From: Warburgia ugandensis | Lineage: Eukaryota > Streptophyta > Magnoliopsida > Canellales > Canellaceae | DNA: 64,000 nucleotides | Assembly (NCBI GenBank): GCA_035236585.1 | Contig: CP141127.1 | Coordinates: 46,018,001 to 46,082,000, forward strand | Direction of reading: 5' to 3' | Shown: piece after piece, positions 13,602 through 26,110 of the stretch | Layout of the letters: each line of letters starts with the position of its first letter | Numbering within the stretch: position 1 is the first letter of the stretch | Translations under genes and position numbers: made by a program | The notes under the pieces: generated by a model | Database searches by the model: none | What the model saw: the letters and a program-made list of their open reading frames with translations, nothing else | What the model was told of the DNA's origin: nothing

Positions 13602-16408
13602 TGTCACGACCTGGGTTTTCCCATGCATTTTTAAATGCAAGATCTAATTCCTAAGGCGGGATGCATCCCTATTTGGAAACCATTTTATGAAAACAATGCA
13701 ATGCAATGGAAAATCTTTTGTTTTAAACTCATTTTGAAAACCCCGAGTGTCATTTGCTTTCACAACAACCAAAGTAGTTTTTGAAAATTTTAGAAATCAT
13801 AAATGTCTTCCCAGGTCTATCCAATCATAGCTCACAACCCAACTGTAAATAAATACAAATACATGTCCAAAGGGTAGAGTGTTTACTTACATGTATAATT
13901 ATCTCCTTTTGATTTTTTTTGCTTGTAGCATTAACATTTCCTGAGGCGTCTTCTACTCGTGAATGGAGCTGTCCTGAAAATGTTAAGGATTGGGTGAGTA
14001 TACACTATACTCAGTAGGAGTCTATCACTACTAGTTTTACAATGCATGCTATGTTTAAAATCATATGCTCTTTAAAACATGTGCATGTTTGAACACTCAT
14101 GTTCAATATCGATATTAGAAACCATTGTCGAATTGGAATACTGACGACTTAAAGAATCGCATAATCCAAGTCGAAAGTATCATATATATCATAAACATAA
14201 TAATATGCATAAGATGCTCAACTGAATCCAACTCATGGATATATGGTATGGTCGACCATCCTCATGTCATGCCATATGCAATCCAAGTAAATCCTCAAAA
14301 ACATAGGGCCCACTATGCCCACGACCTCCTAACTGTGTGGTCCCCAGGTACCTGGGGATACTCTGTCATAGCCTCCACATGGCATATGACACCTCGACCT
14401 AGTGCCGTGACACCAGTGGTAGCCCCCTATACCACATGCAGTCGACGTAGGGACATGCCTTGTTTTTTTGGTGTGGTACCCTTTGCACCTAATAGTGGTA
14501 GAGGCTAGGAGGCAACCCCAGACCTCTCGGCATAGTGCCCACGAGCTTACTAGCCCAAATCATATATGAGCAAACAGGCAAAAACCTCTGTTTCAAAACC
14601 TGTCCTCTTTGGGTCCCTCTCAACTACCTGGCCCTCACAATTGCCTACTCAGCATCTTTTGGGCACTCCAGCGTCTTTTGGTAACCCTCAAGGATATGCA
14701 ATTTTTCAAGGCTCAATAATCACAAATCATGCAATTTATGCAAAACATGTCCATGCATAATGTATAAAATTTGCTCTTGCTAGTATCGCATTCAAAGTCA
14801 TAACCCTGCCTAGAAGCCTGCCAGCTTAGAAGCCTGTTAGCTCTCTCTGGCCCGCCCTCATCGACCAAGGCTACACTTATCATGCAGACAAGAATCCTTT
14901 TTCAAAACACGTCTATGCATAATGTATTTGTCATATGCATGCTAAATTCATTTATGAAATCAATTCATGCTAAACAAGTCATGTAACTTAAAACTTAAAA
15001 CATGCATTCTTGAAGCAATCATGGTTTCTTTTTAAAAGTCTAGTAGCGATATAGCACCTACCTCGAAGTTTCTTGGATTCGCGTCCTTCATTACTCAACC
15101 CGACCCTTGTCTCATTTATAAAATCCTGGATATGAATGGATAACAAGGAGTCCTTATCAATTTCGATCTATTTAGAAATTAGATCGCTAGGTCTGCCTTT
15201 TAGGGTTCATGGGTCCTTGCCTAATTCAGTGTCAGGCTAGATCCTATGATATGGATCTACTATTCAATGGTTAGACTCTATAAATTGTCTTATGATCCTA
15301 ATTTTATAGTCTCATTAGGTTGGCGCATCATGGTTTCCAAGACGTGTGCATGCCTTGGTCGAACCAAGACCCATGCTTGCACATTGTGCACACCCAAAGG
15401 CCGTGCTAGGGACCGTGTTCGCATGCGCACATGCATGCCCAAGCGACGCACTATGATGCAGGTCCTGGATGGCATCGCACGGACGCATCTTTGGCGTAGC
15501 ATGATGCGTCTCAGCTCCTAGGGCACCCTGTGCATCCCGGTCAAGCTAGGACTCATGCCCCACGTTGTGTGTGCACCCGAAGGCCACACCAGGGACCGTG
15601 TATGCACTGTCGCACGCCTGGAACCCATCCCAGGGACCCTGTCCCAGGTGCATGTGAAGCATGGCATCCCTGGGACGCCTTGTTCGCACAGAGCCAGATG
15701 GAACCGGCTATAATGTTCTCCGACTAGGAAAACTGGCCGGGAAAAACCAGATCCGGCATGGATCTGGCCTGGGGGAAAGAAAAAAATGGAGAGAGGGAAA
15801 GATAGGCTTACCTGGGTATCCTAGGGAGCACCTATCACCGGTGGTAGACCCCCTTTCCGGTTCTAAAACTCCATGTCACCGGAAAACACGATGAAGGGGA
15901 AAAACCCAATTTTTGGGTGATTCCAAGGAAGAAATGGGGAGGAGAAAGAAGGGAAATGGCTGGCCTGAAGGACCTGGCCATTGCCGAAAATCTTAGGGAA
16001 GCTGGAGACGGGTTTCTGATTTTTGCCGGAAACCCTAGCCCCAAATGGCCGAAAAAATCGTGATTTGAAGGGTTTCTGGAGAAATCTAGAGGAAGAAGAA
16101 GACGGGGTGCCATTATCAAAACGGCCCCCTGCATTTTCTGTCTTTTTCGTTTTTAATTTAAATTACAGAAATGGCCCTAATCTTTAAACGGCCGTAACTT
16201 CTTCATACGAACTCCGTTTTTGGCGTTCTTTGAGTCGTTGGATTCCATTTTTTGAGTAGAATCTAATGGTACTAAGTTTTCTTGAAAATTCCTCTATTTA
16301 TTATTTTAAATAAATTTAAACATTTAACACTGTTCATTTCTTATAAAATGTCCAATTCATTTTTGTTAAATGGATGCAAAAATAATGTAAATTGCTTGAG
16401 GCATTACA
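13602..16408 (-). mobile_element. Solo LTR B (minus strand, 2.8 kb)
   Basis: TGTCACGACC at 13602 and GGCATTACA ending at 16408 are TG...CA borders flanked by a perfect 5-bp duplication ATGAC (13597-13601, 16409-16413). Read on the minus strand it starts TGTAATGCCTC and ends CCCAGGTCGTGACA. It is the inverted counterpart of C (16917-19633), with the same order of blocks: the conserved motif GGGGTGCC...GGCCCC at 16104-16129, a CpG-rich middle, the GTACC/GGGGGCTACCACTGG block (about 14340-14500), and the end block. There is no internal region, so it is a solo LTR. It inserted into LTR A. Confidence 0.93.
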
Positions 16409-16413
16409 ATGAC

Positions 16414-16911
16414 TTGGTGATTTGAGTTTTGAAGCATATGATTTATGCCTTACCATATGCATGAGATTAATTTTAGCATGTAGTTTCTCATGTGGGTGCT
16501 ATCTTTCGGGTGGTTATTGCATGCACTGTTTTTGATATATTTCATGATATTTACTTGATTATTAGTATTTTTGACATGTGGGAGTCACTCTGTCTTGATG
16601 TTTGAGACTATTGCTCCTATGGTAGGATGCATTTCTTCACCCCGTGAATGCCTAAGTGCCCGTGAGGGTGAAAGGGTGAAAGTGGGCATGCAACACGACT
16701 TTTCGTGAGTGCCTGGGTGCCCGTGAGGGTGCAAGGGTGAAAGCGAAAGTGGAACGCATCGTTTTTGTGAGTGCCTGAGTGCCCGTGAGGGTGCAACAGT
16801 GAAAGGGTGAAAGTGGCTGGTACAGAGAGCTGACCCCACATTGCCGTGAGTGTACTTGAGACACTCATAGGGCTTGACTGTGTGTGATGTTCGATACTTT
16901 TGACATGCATA
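16414..16911 (+). other. Spacer of LTR A between solo LTRs B and C
   Basis: About 500 bp of LTR A that separates the two inverted solo LTRs. It holds a short tandem repeat (16644-16830). Frames across the repeat on the minus strand give a repeated peptide, but only because the DNA repeat is not a multiple of a stop-containing frame. I do not call a gene. Confidence 0.7.
16644..16830 (+). repeat. Minisatellite, 61-62 bp unit, three copies
   Basis: Units start at 16644, 16705 and 16767 with GTGA(A/G)TGCCT(A/G)(A/G)GTGCC followed by CGTGAGGGTG. Within each unit the shorter AGGGTGAAAG element is also repeated. Confidence 0.85.
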
Positions 16912-17275
16912 CATGTTGTAATTCCCTGACCAGTTTACGCTATTGAATTGGACATTCTATAGGAAATGAACTGTGTTAAATATTTTACTTTATTTAAAAT
17001 ATTAAATGAAGGAATTTGTAAGAAAACATAGTACCATTAGATTCTACTCGCATAATGGAATCCAACGCCTCAAAGAACGCCGAAAACGGAGTTCGTATGG
17101 AGAAGTTACAGCCGTTTAAAGATTAGGGGCATTTTTGTAATTTAAATTAAAAACGAAAAAGAAAAAAAACGCTGGGGGCCGTTTTGATAACGGCACCCCG
17201 TCTTCTTCTTCCTTTAGATTTCTCCAGAAACCCTACTTTCCAGAGATTTCCACCACAGCACCGCCATAGCAAGGC

Positions 17276-17283
17276 TATAAAAA
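17276..17283 (+). promoter_or_regulatory. Putative TATA box of solo LTR C
   Basis: TATAAAAA in AAGGCTATAAAAAGCCCC, about 360 bp from the LTR start and shortly after the conserved GGCACCCC motif. The flanks AAGGC...GCCCC are themselves semi-palindromic. Its function is inferred from position only. Confidence 0.45.
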
Positions 17284-19033
17284 GCCCCATTCGCTCCTCT
17301 TCGAATCACTATTTTTTCGGCCATTTGAGGCTAGGGTTGTTGGCAAAAAAATTGGAAAACCCTCCACAACAGTTTTCCCTGCACATTCCGACCAGGCCTG
17401 AGTTGTCCCTACAGGCCGGCCACTCCCATCTCTTCACCCCGTCTTCTTCTTCCTCTGACAGCAACGGAAGTTGGGGTTTTCCCCCTTCTTCGTGGGTTCT
17501 GGCGACATGGGGCTTTCAGACGGAAAAGAGGGAGCTGTACATCGGAAGAGGGCACCGTGTTGGGGCTGCCGAGGTAAGCTTTCTCTCCCTTTGTCTCCGT
17601 TTTACTTCCCCCAGGCCAGATCAATGCCAGATCTGGTTTTTCCCAGCCGGTTTTCCCTAGTCGGAGAACATCCTAGCCGGTTCCATCTGGCTCTGTGCGA
17701 ACAAGACGTCCTAGGGACACCATGCTTCACGTGCGCCTAGGACATGGTCCCTAGGATGGGTTCCAGGCATGTGAAAGTGTGTACACAGTCCTTGGTGCGG
17801 CCTTCAGGTGCGTGTGCGACATGGGCATGAGTCCTGGCTCAACCGGGATGCACTAGGTGCCCTGGGAGCTGAGACGTGCCATGCTACGCCAAAGGCGTGT
17901 TAGCGCGATACCATCCAGGATGCGCATCATAGCACGTCGCTTGGGCATGCATGTGCTCGTGCAAACGCGATCCCTGGCATGGCCTTTGGGCGCGCACGCA
18001 TGTGAGGCGGTCGCGGTTCGACCAGGATGTACGGGCGTCCTGGGAACTGGGACACGCGGACCTAATGAGACTATAAAGTTAGGATCAGAGGACAATTTAC
18101 AGAGTTTAACCATTGAATAGTAGATCCAAATCATAGGATCTAGCATGGAACTGTATTCGACATGGACCCATGGACCCTAAAAGGCAGATCTAGCAATCTA
18201 ATTTCTAAATAGATCTAAATTAATAAGGACTCCTTGTATCCATTCATATCCAGGAGTTTATAAATGAGACCCAGGGATGGGTTGAGTGATGAAGGACGTG
18301 ACTCCAGGAGACTTCGAGGTAGGTGCTTTATCGCTACTAGACTTTTAAGAAAGAACCCATGATTGTTTTGAATGCATGTTTTAAGTATAAATTATATGAC
18401 TTGTTTAACATGACTTAATTTTATGACTTGTTTAGCATATAAGTGAATTCAACATGCATATGATAAATACATTATGCATAGACATGTTTTGCAAACAATT
18501 GCATAAATTGCATGATTTGTGGTTATTGAGTTGTGAAAAAAATTGCATGTCCTTGAGGGTTACCAAAAGACACTGGAGTGCCCAAAAGACGCTGGGTAGG
18601 CAGTTGTGAGGGACCCAAAGAGGACAGGTTTTGAAAAAGAGGTTTTTGCTTGTTTGATCTTATATGATTTGGGCTAATAAGCTCGTGGGTGATATGTTGA
18701 GAGGTCTGGGGTGGCCTCCCAGCCTCTACCACTATTAGGTGAAATGGGTACCACACCCAAAAAGGGCATGTCCCTGCTTCGACTGCATGTGGTACAGGGG
18801 GCTACCACTGGTGTCACGGCACTTGGTCGAAGTGTCATATGCCCCATGGAGGCTATGACCCTGTGTCCCTAGGTACCCGGGGACCACACGGCGGCGAGGT
18901 CATGGGCATAGTGGGCCCTATGGTTTGAGGATTTACTTGCATTGCATATGGCATGACATGAGGTTGGTCGACCATACCATATATCCATGAGTTGGATTCA
19001 GTTGAGCATCTTATGCATATCATTATGTTTATG

Positions 19034-19055
19034 ATATATATATATATATATATAT
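19034..19055. repeat. (AT)n microsatellite in solo LTR C
   Basis: Eleven alternating AT dinucleotides. The matching place in B (about 14183-14192) has only a short version, so it expanded after the copies separated or contracted in B. Confidence 0.85.
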
Positions 19056-20329
19056 GATACTTTCGACTTGGTTTGTGCGATTCTTTAAGTCGTCTGTATT
19101 CCAATTCGACAATGGTTTTTAATATCGATATTGAACATGATTGTTCAAACATACACATGTTTTAAAGAGCATATGATTTTAAACGTAGCATGCATTGTAA
19201 AACTAGTAGTGATAGACTCCTACTAAGTATAGTATATACTCACCCTACCCTTAACATTTTTCAGGATAGCTCCATCCACGAGTAGAGGACGCCTATGTTA
19301 GTGTTACGAGCAAGTAAATCAAAAGGAGACAATCATACATGTAAGTAAACACTCTACCCTTTGGACATGTATTTGTATTTATTTACAGTTGGGCTGTGAG
19401 CTGTGACTGGATAGACCTGGGAAAACATTTATGATTTCTAAAGGTTTTTTCAAAAACTACTTTGGTTGCTGTGAAAGCAAATGACACTCGGGGTTTTCGA
19501 AAATGAGTTTAAAATAAAAGAATTTCCCCTGATTTGCATGGTTTTTATAAAATGGTTTTCAAATAGGGATGCATCTCGCCTTAGGAATTAGATCTTGCAT
19601 TTAAAAATGCATGGGAAAACCCGAGTTGTCACACATGTGTTTTTAGATTTTCTTGGATTGTGCATGTCCTGATATCATGATTGATGATATCTTATTTATT
19701 TCATGGACTTGGTATGTCCTTCTTTGTGTAATTTAGGGCTTTATATTATGTTTGACCATATTATGATCTTTATGCCTTGTGCCATGTGATTTTTTTTTAT
19801 TGCTGAGGCATTGCTTTGTTTTGCAATGCCTTAGAATCAGAGCGTGACAATCAAAAGGGGAAGCAGGAGGACTAGAGTGGAGCTGTATGGGGGCTTGAGG
19901 ACCAGATACTGTCAAATTCAGAGATAGAGTGGTGTACATTGTTGGACTGGTAATGGATATTTGGAATTCTACTTAGTCATTGTATATATTAATAGATTAG
20001 ACCCATATCAATGTATAGTGTTTATATGCTTATACATGGATGACGTGGTGATCTTGGACAGACCCTTGAGCTTTGGAACTTGCACTATCATGTATCTTTA
20101 TAGTTGTAAAAATTTCATTGTGGTTTTAAATTTGTGAGCATGCTCAAAAGGTTTACTTTTGGTTCTGTTTATTCAGTGTAGTTTCTAAGGTGAAATGACC
20201 CTCGGGGTTTTCTTCATTGGTATTTTTCTTGACGCTGTGAAATGTTTTTAAATTATGAGTTTTAAGTTCTGAACTATTATTATTTTCGTATACATATGGA
20301 AAAGGATTTACAAAACCCAGGGCATCATA

Positions 20330-20640
20330 AAAAGTCACAAACTTTTGAAGTCATTTAGGCTAAGAACCTTCGAATGTTTGTGACTTTTGTAGTTGCTTAG
20401 CCTAAATGACTTCAAAAGTTTGTGACTTTTGAAGACGCTTAGCCTAAATGACTTCAAAAGCTTGTGACTTTCGAAGTCACTTAGCCTAATGACTTCAAAG
20501 CCCAACACTTTTGAAGCACTTTTGAAGTTGCTTAGGCTAAGCAACTTCAAACTCACAAACTTTTGAAGTTGTTTAGCCCTAAATGACTTTAAAAATTGTG
20601 AATTTTGAAGTTGCTTAGCCTAAATGACTTCAAAAGTATT
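20330..20640. repeat. CACTA left subterminal repeats, inner part
   Basis: Continuation of the array after solo LTR A. At least eight alternating direct and inverted copies of ACTTTTGAAGT and TTGCTTAGCCTAAATGACTTC-type motifs occur. The sequence can fold back on itself many times. Frames here are repeats of S-K-L-rich peptide and are not a gene. Confidence 0.88.
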
Positions 20641-22562
20641 TAATTTTAGAAACTTATATTCGAGCACTACCACTTTTATACATTGAATAGCAAATGATAA
20701 GTGTTTAATTTTGCATAAAAACCACCCAATTATTTACCCATGTTTTATAACTTATAAGGGTAAATTAGGGTTTTTAAAACAAAATTCATAATATATACAT
20801 TTTTTACGTAATAACCCAAAATTTTGTTATTTTGTAGGTCCAGAAAGATTTAATTAGAAAATTTCACTTTATGTAGGAAGTAAGATGGTGATCCAACATC
20901 CAAGATTGATTGGGATGAAATTGAAGATCAAGATCAAAAGATTGAGTCAAAGCCTTAAAATCATACTTCAACATGAAACTAAAGGCCAAGATCATATTGT
21001 GGACCAGTAATAAATGTGATGGAAGGAGCTAAAGATGGCCAAAGTGGGCCCATAATGTAAGCCATGCATTCCCTTCATTTTTTGCATGGGAGTCACTTAA
21101 GCCACCTTAGTCATGTAAGTAATGAAAGAAAGTGGCAAGTTAAGGAATTCAAGCCAAACCATACAAGCCATTAAAGCCAAGGGTTGAAGAGAATATATAA
21201 TATAGAGATCTTGGAGAAGATTTGTGGAGACTTATAACTCAAGTGAGTTTAGAGGCATTTGTTCTTTTTTTTTAGGGTTATACATAAATTCAAAATTTTC
21301 TTCTATTGACATTATTTCTTAGTTTGTCTCATTATTCTTCATCTTGGTCAACTACTGAAAAATCACAAAAGACTATACCATATATCTCTTAAGTTTATGG
21401 TCATCCTTAAGTCATATGAAACTTAGGAAATGATAGAGGCCATACTTGGTAAAAACCCATAGCCTTTAGCCTTCCATATGTTACTTTTTGCTAGTTAGCC
21501 CATTGAGCCTTTTATCAGCCTTTTCTTTGTTAGCCAAACATCCTTTACCCATATTAAACCCCTAATATATTTTTATTACCCATTTGTTTTGAAAATAAGG
21601 AGAGAAGATTGAAGAACATTTTGGAAAAAGTATGAACAATACAATTCAAGAGATGAACATTAAAGAAGAAAGATTCAAAAAGGCTATATATCAAGTCAAG
21701 TGAAAAATATAAAAGAATAAGAAGAAGAAGAAGAAGAAAAAGATAGCCAATGAAAAAAGAACAATGTTCACTCTTGCAAGGAAAAATGGAGAAGTTGTGA
21801 ATACATTGATAGAAGACCTTTGTATATTTTCCAGACAACCTTTGTTTACCTTTATATCCATTCTTTTGATAACCCTTACCTATGCCTATGTTTCGTCCTA
21901 GTAGAAGTCTTGACTTGATCTGAGGAGAAGTATGGCTTAGAAATGGTTATGAATGAATAAGGATTTTGATAGAGTGTAAAACCTTTAGTAGTTGATATCC
22001 TTTCCCAAGACTATTATCATTCTAAGTTATCATTATGAAATATGTGAGACTTTTGGATTTATTGAACATTCTACTCACATATTAATGAGAGATGTACCCC
22101 CTTTTGAGTGACTTCTTTTTGAGTGTCAAGTATATCCTTTAAAAATTGAAATTAAAGTATAAATTTGGACTGTAATTTAGGTTATATTTGACTTGGAGAC
22201 TATAATTATACATTGGCTATAGCACACACTCATCTTTCAAGGTTTAATGAAATAATGGGATATCTTTAGCATGAGGGTAGCATTTTGAACCTTTTTATTC
22301 ATCTATATTAGCAACCTAAAGTAAGGAATTAGGATGCATTGAATAAAAGAAAATTTTCTTAGATGAATATAGGACTTTCCCAAAAATATTTGAGAATTTT
22401 GTGGGTATGTTTACTGCAAACCCTCAAGAGGCCTAACTCGTCCATTAGGGTAACTTAGGGATTTAAGAGCTTGTTGCATGTGCTAAATGCAATGGTGAGT
22501 ACCTATGAAAGTGGTACTTTGTATTTGTTTTCGTATAATGATTTTTCAATGTTTTTCTTAGT

Positions 22563-22588
22563 ACTAGCAAAATGCTAGTTGGGGTGTG
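22563..22588 (+). promoter_or_regulatory. Polypurine-tract region of element D with upstream hairpin
   Basis: GTTGGGGTGTG immediately precedes the 3' LTR start at 22589 and would prime plus-strand DNA synthesis. Just upstream, ACTAGCA-AAA-TGCTAGT (22563-22579) is a perfect 7-bp inverted repeat with a 3-base loop. Confidence 0.6.
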
Positions 22589-25310
22589 TGATAAGTGTTT
22601 AATTTTTCATAAAAACCACCCAATTAGTTACCCATGTTTTACAACTTATAAGGGTAAATTAGGATTTTTAAAACAAAATTCATAATGCATGAATTTTTTT
22701 TACCTAATAATCCTAAAGTTTGTTATTTTGTGGGTCCAAAAGCTCATCCAAGGTAATTATGTGATTAATCATGTTTTTCTAGGATTTAGTTAGGATTTTT
22801 CACTTTATGTAGGAAGTAGGATGGTGATCCAACAGGCTCGATCAATTGGGATGAAATTGAAGATCAAGATCCAAAGATTGAGTCAAAGCCTCAAAATCAT
22901 CACTTCAACATGAAACCACAAGCCAAGATTATCTTGTGGACCAGTAATAGATGCGATTAAATGAGCTAAACATGGCAACAGTGGGACCATGAAATAAACC
23001 ATGCATTCTTACCACCTTAGCATGGAAGCCACCTTAGCCATGAAAAAAGGTGGCAAGCTAAGGAATTCAAGCCAAATCATACAAACCACTCAAGGCAAGG
23101 GTTGAAGCCAAGAAAGCTTCCTAAGCTAGCCATGATGCTTGGCCAATGAAGCCTTCAAAGTTAGCCATCTAAGCGATCAATCTAAGCTAAATGGAAGGCT
23201 AGGATTGGAGGAGATTCAAGAGAGCTATCCATAAGATATTTTGAAGATAATTAAGGTAAATATACTAGAATAAGAATGCATGTGGACCAATGGGATAAGA
23301 ACCTTCGATTTTTAGTGTTTTTCTCACTTTTTCCCACTATTTCCTTAATTTCCACCTCACCTTTAGGATGCACTTCGAATTTCCAAAAATCTATCTCATT
23401 CCACCTCTTAGAAAACTTCTCAACCAACCAAATCTCTCCACCTAACACCCTCCACCTCTTTCCCAACCAATCCCCACCCACTTTCCTATTTCCTAAAGGT
23501 TTCAATGATTTTGGAAGAGGGTAGGTGCCCCTTCTTTAAAAGGTGGTCTCCCACCTACTCCATCCTTAAGGTAGTCACCTCCTTCCCCACACCTTCCTAT
23601 TTGATATCTTACACTTTCCCCCATCCTAGCCACTCCAATTGACACACATTAGACCCCACGACACCTTAGCATTATGGAATCCTAGAAAAAATAGGAGAAA
23701 AATTGTAAAAACCTAGAAAAATCTAAGCAAAAGAGACTTTTTCCCACTTAGGAAAAAGATGCCTCCTCTAGTAGGGAGGAGGATGTCCTCTTCCTATAGC
23801 TCATTTACCCTATTTTGCTTATGTTTTGTGGATTCCTTTGATTGGCAAGTCTCCTTGCTTCTCTTTTGTTAGATTTTACTCCCTTTGTTGCTCATTGTTT
23901 CTTTTTTTAATCCTCTTAGTTTTCTTTCCCAAAGATTAAGGTCTAAGTTTGGTTACACCTTGATGTGACAGCCAAGGGAAGTCACCCTTGGATCTAATCT
24001 TATCCATGCTTTTCATTATCATTTAGTTCTCCTTTTGGTTTCCTTGAATTCTAGACTTGTTTTCATTAGTTTCCCTTGGTGAATTGCCTTCACTTTCTAA
24101 GTTTTCTTTGCTTATTCCTCAAAGAAACAACTTAATTCTTCCCTCGTAGTGATATCCAAGAGAAGAAGTGACTTGAGTCTTTAGTTTCCCTCTTTGGATT
24201 CCATTCTCTCTTCTTAGAGATGGACATAGTTTTAGGTGTTCCTTTTCTTAAGTTCCTTCATTAGTCCAGCCTTTTTTTCTTCTTTGTTTCTCTTTGAAAC
24301 CACTTGCATATTAGAGGATATCAGTTTAAGTGTTTGGAAGTTGTTTTAGAATTGATTTGAATCAAGTTTCATATCTTGAATTGAATACAATCTCCAACAT
24401 TATGTATATATTTTATGCATTCAACTTTTTGGATATAATTGGTACTATTTCAATGAAATCACTTGAATTTATTGTTTACATTGGTTTTCAATAGTAAAGA
24501 ACTATTGAATTGAATGTTTTAATGCATATAAAGTTATACCTTCATGTGTTGATTACTTGGAAATTGGAAACAACATGATGTTGGAACTGCGTGCAACATA
24601 AAACTACCACCTTATTGATGCTTAATTCTTCACATTATTTACTGCTGGTATAAGTTAGTATTTAGGAAGTTAATTAATCTTTTAAGTTGCATATTTAATT
24701 CTTAGGGTAGATTGCATGATAGTTAGCTAGAGGTCCATTCAATTCAGTCTATGTTTACCCCATAAATCACGTGCATAAACCTATGGTCTATGCATATGGT
24801 TTCAAGGTGTTTTCCCTTAGACAAATTGCTTAGTTTAGATTAGATTATCATACTCAAATTCTAGTCTTATTCATGTATTCCATTTTAGATTAGTTTTGCA
24901 TCATAGTTCATGCATATTGTCTTATTCATCCATGCATCTTAATTACTTTGTTTCATGCATTCCTTCTAGCTTAATTCCATGCATATCACTTGTTTAGTTG
25001 TTTCCATAAGTAGTACATGTTTTGATTTATTAGTTAGATCATTGTTTTGGGTTTATTTTTCATCTTAATACAATTAAGAAAGATTCCATGTTTAGTTTTA
25101 GAAAGTTCTAACTTTAAAAAGTTTCTAATTTCAAACATTTTTATTTCCATCATTTGTTCAAATCAAAATCTCATTATCTTGGCTAAGTTAGATAATTTAA
25201 AGTAGGGACCATAACATCATATTAGTTCAATTCCTCATGGGATCGACCTCACTAGCATACTATATTGCAAAAGATTAGTGTGCTTGTAAGTTTTATTTAA
25301 AACAACAACA
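22589..25310 (+). mobile_element. 3' LTR of element D
   Basis: About 2.72 kb from TGATAAGTG to AACAACAACA. It contains a pyrimidine-rich stretch (about 23370-23640) that mirrors the purine-rich stretches of the minus-strand copies at 2150-2900 and 4620-4960. The final 90 bp carry CTCATGGGATCGACCTCAC, the family end signature also seen at 28-46. Confidence 0.75.
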
Positions 25311-26110
25311 AGAAACATCTTATACACCTGATACTTCAAACAATCTTTATAAACATGAAAAACTAACATCTAATACAACGTGCATCCACATATTTCTTAA
25401 TACAATATCGCTTGTATACATTGAATAACAAACATCCTATACACCTAATACTTCAAACAATCATTATAAATATGAAAAACCAACATCCACTACAACATGC
25501 GTCAACATCTTTCTTGATACAATACCACTTGTATACATTGAATAACAAAAATCCTATATACCTGATACATCAATCTTTATAAACATGAAAAACAAACATC
25601 CACTACAACATGAATCCATATCTTTCTTGATACACTACCACCTATATACATTGAATAACAACCATCCTGTACACCTGCTACTTCAAACAATCTTTATAAA
25701 CATGAAAAATCAACATCCACTACAACATGCATCCACATCTTTCTTAATATAATACCACCTATATACATTGAATTATAAACATTTTATACACCTAATACTT
25801 CAAACAATCTTTATAAACATAAAAAACAAACATCCACTACAACATGAATCCACATCTTTCTTGATACAATACCTTCTGTATAGATTTAATAACAGACATC
25901 CTATACACCTGATACTTCAATCTTTATAAGCATGAAAAACCAACATACACTACAACATGCATCTACATCTTTCTTGATACACTACTCCTGTATACATTGA
26001 ATAATAAACTTCCTATACACTTGTTACTTCAAACAATCTTTATAAACATGAAAAGCCAACATCCACTACAACATGCATCCACATCTTTCTTGATACACCT
26101 GATACTTCTT
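25311..26110. repeat. 117-bp tandem array in the CACTA element, about seven units
   Basis: The landmark CATGAAAAAC recurs at 25354, 25471, 25584, 25701, 25818, 25931 and 26047 (spacings 117, 113, 117, 117, 113, 116). Each unit also has ATACATTGAATAACA, CCTATACACCTGATACTTC and CATCCACATCTTTCTTGATAC. A further part unit lies at 20661-20694, left of element D, so the array predates that insertion. It lies beyond the 3' end of the Ulp1-containing gene. Confidence 0.92.

Larger units (their letters stand above)
16917..19633 (+). mobile_element. Solo LTR C (plus strand, 2.7 kb)
   Basis: TGTAATTCCCTGACC at 16917 and CCGAGTTGTCACA ending at 19633 are flanked by the perfect 5-bp duplication CATGT (16912-16916, 19634-19638). 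It is the same family as B, in the opposite orientation. Promoter-region landmarks in order are: GGGGGCCGTTTTGATAACGG at 17174 onward, a pyrimidine run CTTCTTCTTCC, a TATAAAAA box at 17276-17283, then the CpG-rich middle. There is no coding sequence. It lies 508 bp from B, and the different duplications show that B and C arrived in separate insertions. Confidence 0.93.
12188..20329 (+). mobile_element. Solo LTR A, with solo LTRs B and C nested inside
   Basis: It begins TGTAATTGAGCC at 12188 and ends AACCCAGGGCATCATA at 20329, where the canonical CA end has become TA. It is bordered by the perfect 5-bp duplication AAAAG (12183-12187 and 20330-20334). Outside the borders the CACTA subterminal repeats are continuous. 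After subtracting B and C with their duplications, A is about 2.6 kb. Its 5' part (about 12190-13015) is a CpG-rich island, followed by an AT-rich transition and a line of sequence (about 13050-13130) organised like the post-promoter part of G. There is no primer site or polypurine tract. The frames within the GC-rich part are not recognisable as proteins. Confidence 0.85.
20695..25310 (+). mobile_element. LTR retrotransposon remnant D (TGATAAG family)
   Basis: TGATAAGTGTTTAATTTT occurs at 20695 and again at 22589, with ~100 bp nearly identical after each start, followed by shared 'ggtgatccaac' and 'ggaccagtaata' blocks. The first is a 5' LTR cut short near 21290. About 1.3 kb of internal 3' sequence follows up to the tract before 22589. 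The second is a full 3' LTR of about 2.7 kb ending near 25310. The insertion splits a 117-bp tandem array: the unit stops at 'ttgaatagcaaa' (20694) and resumes at 'gaaacatc' (25312). The target duplication is imperfect (GCAAA and AGAAA). There is no gag or pol, so the element lost its coding part by deletion. Confidence 0.8.

Noticed and set aside
16585..16914. Repetitive minus-strand frames with HPHGH-type repeats
   Set aside because: They arise from the 61-62-bp minisatellite at 16644-16830. The same repeat is read in several frames.
17184..17740. Plus-strand frames of 158 and 89 codons in solo LTR C
   Set aside because: They lie within the LTR promoter and CpG-rich region. The inverted copy B has a broken frame at this place, and no family is recognised.
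20335..20556. 73-codon serine/lysine/leucine repeat frame
   Set aside because: It is a translation of the CACTA subterminal repeats.
23251..23524. Paired 82-84 codon frames on both strands
   Set aside because: They lie in the pyrimidine-rich leader of the D LTR, which lacks stops because of its composition.
25311..26110. Possible CRISPR-like array
   Set aside because: Units repeat over their full length with no unique spacers, and the context is a plant transposon.
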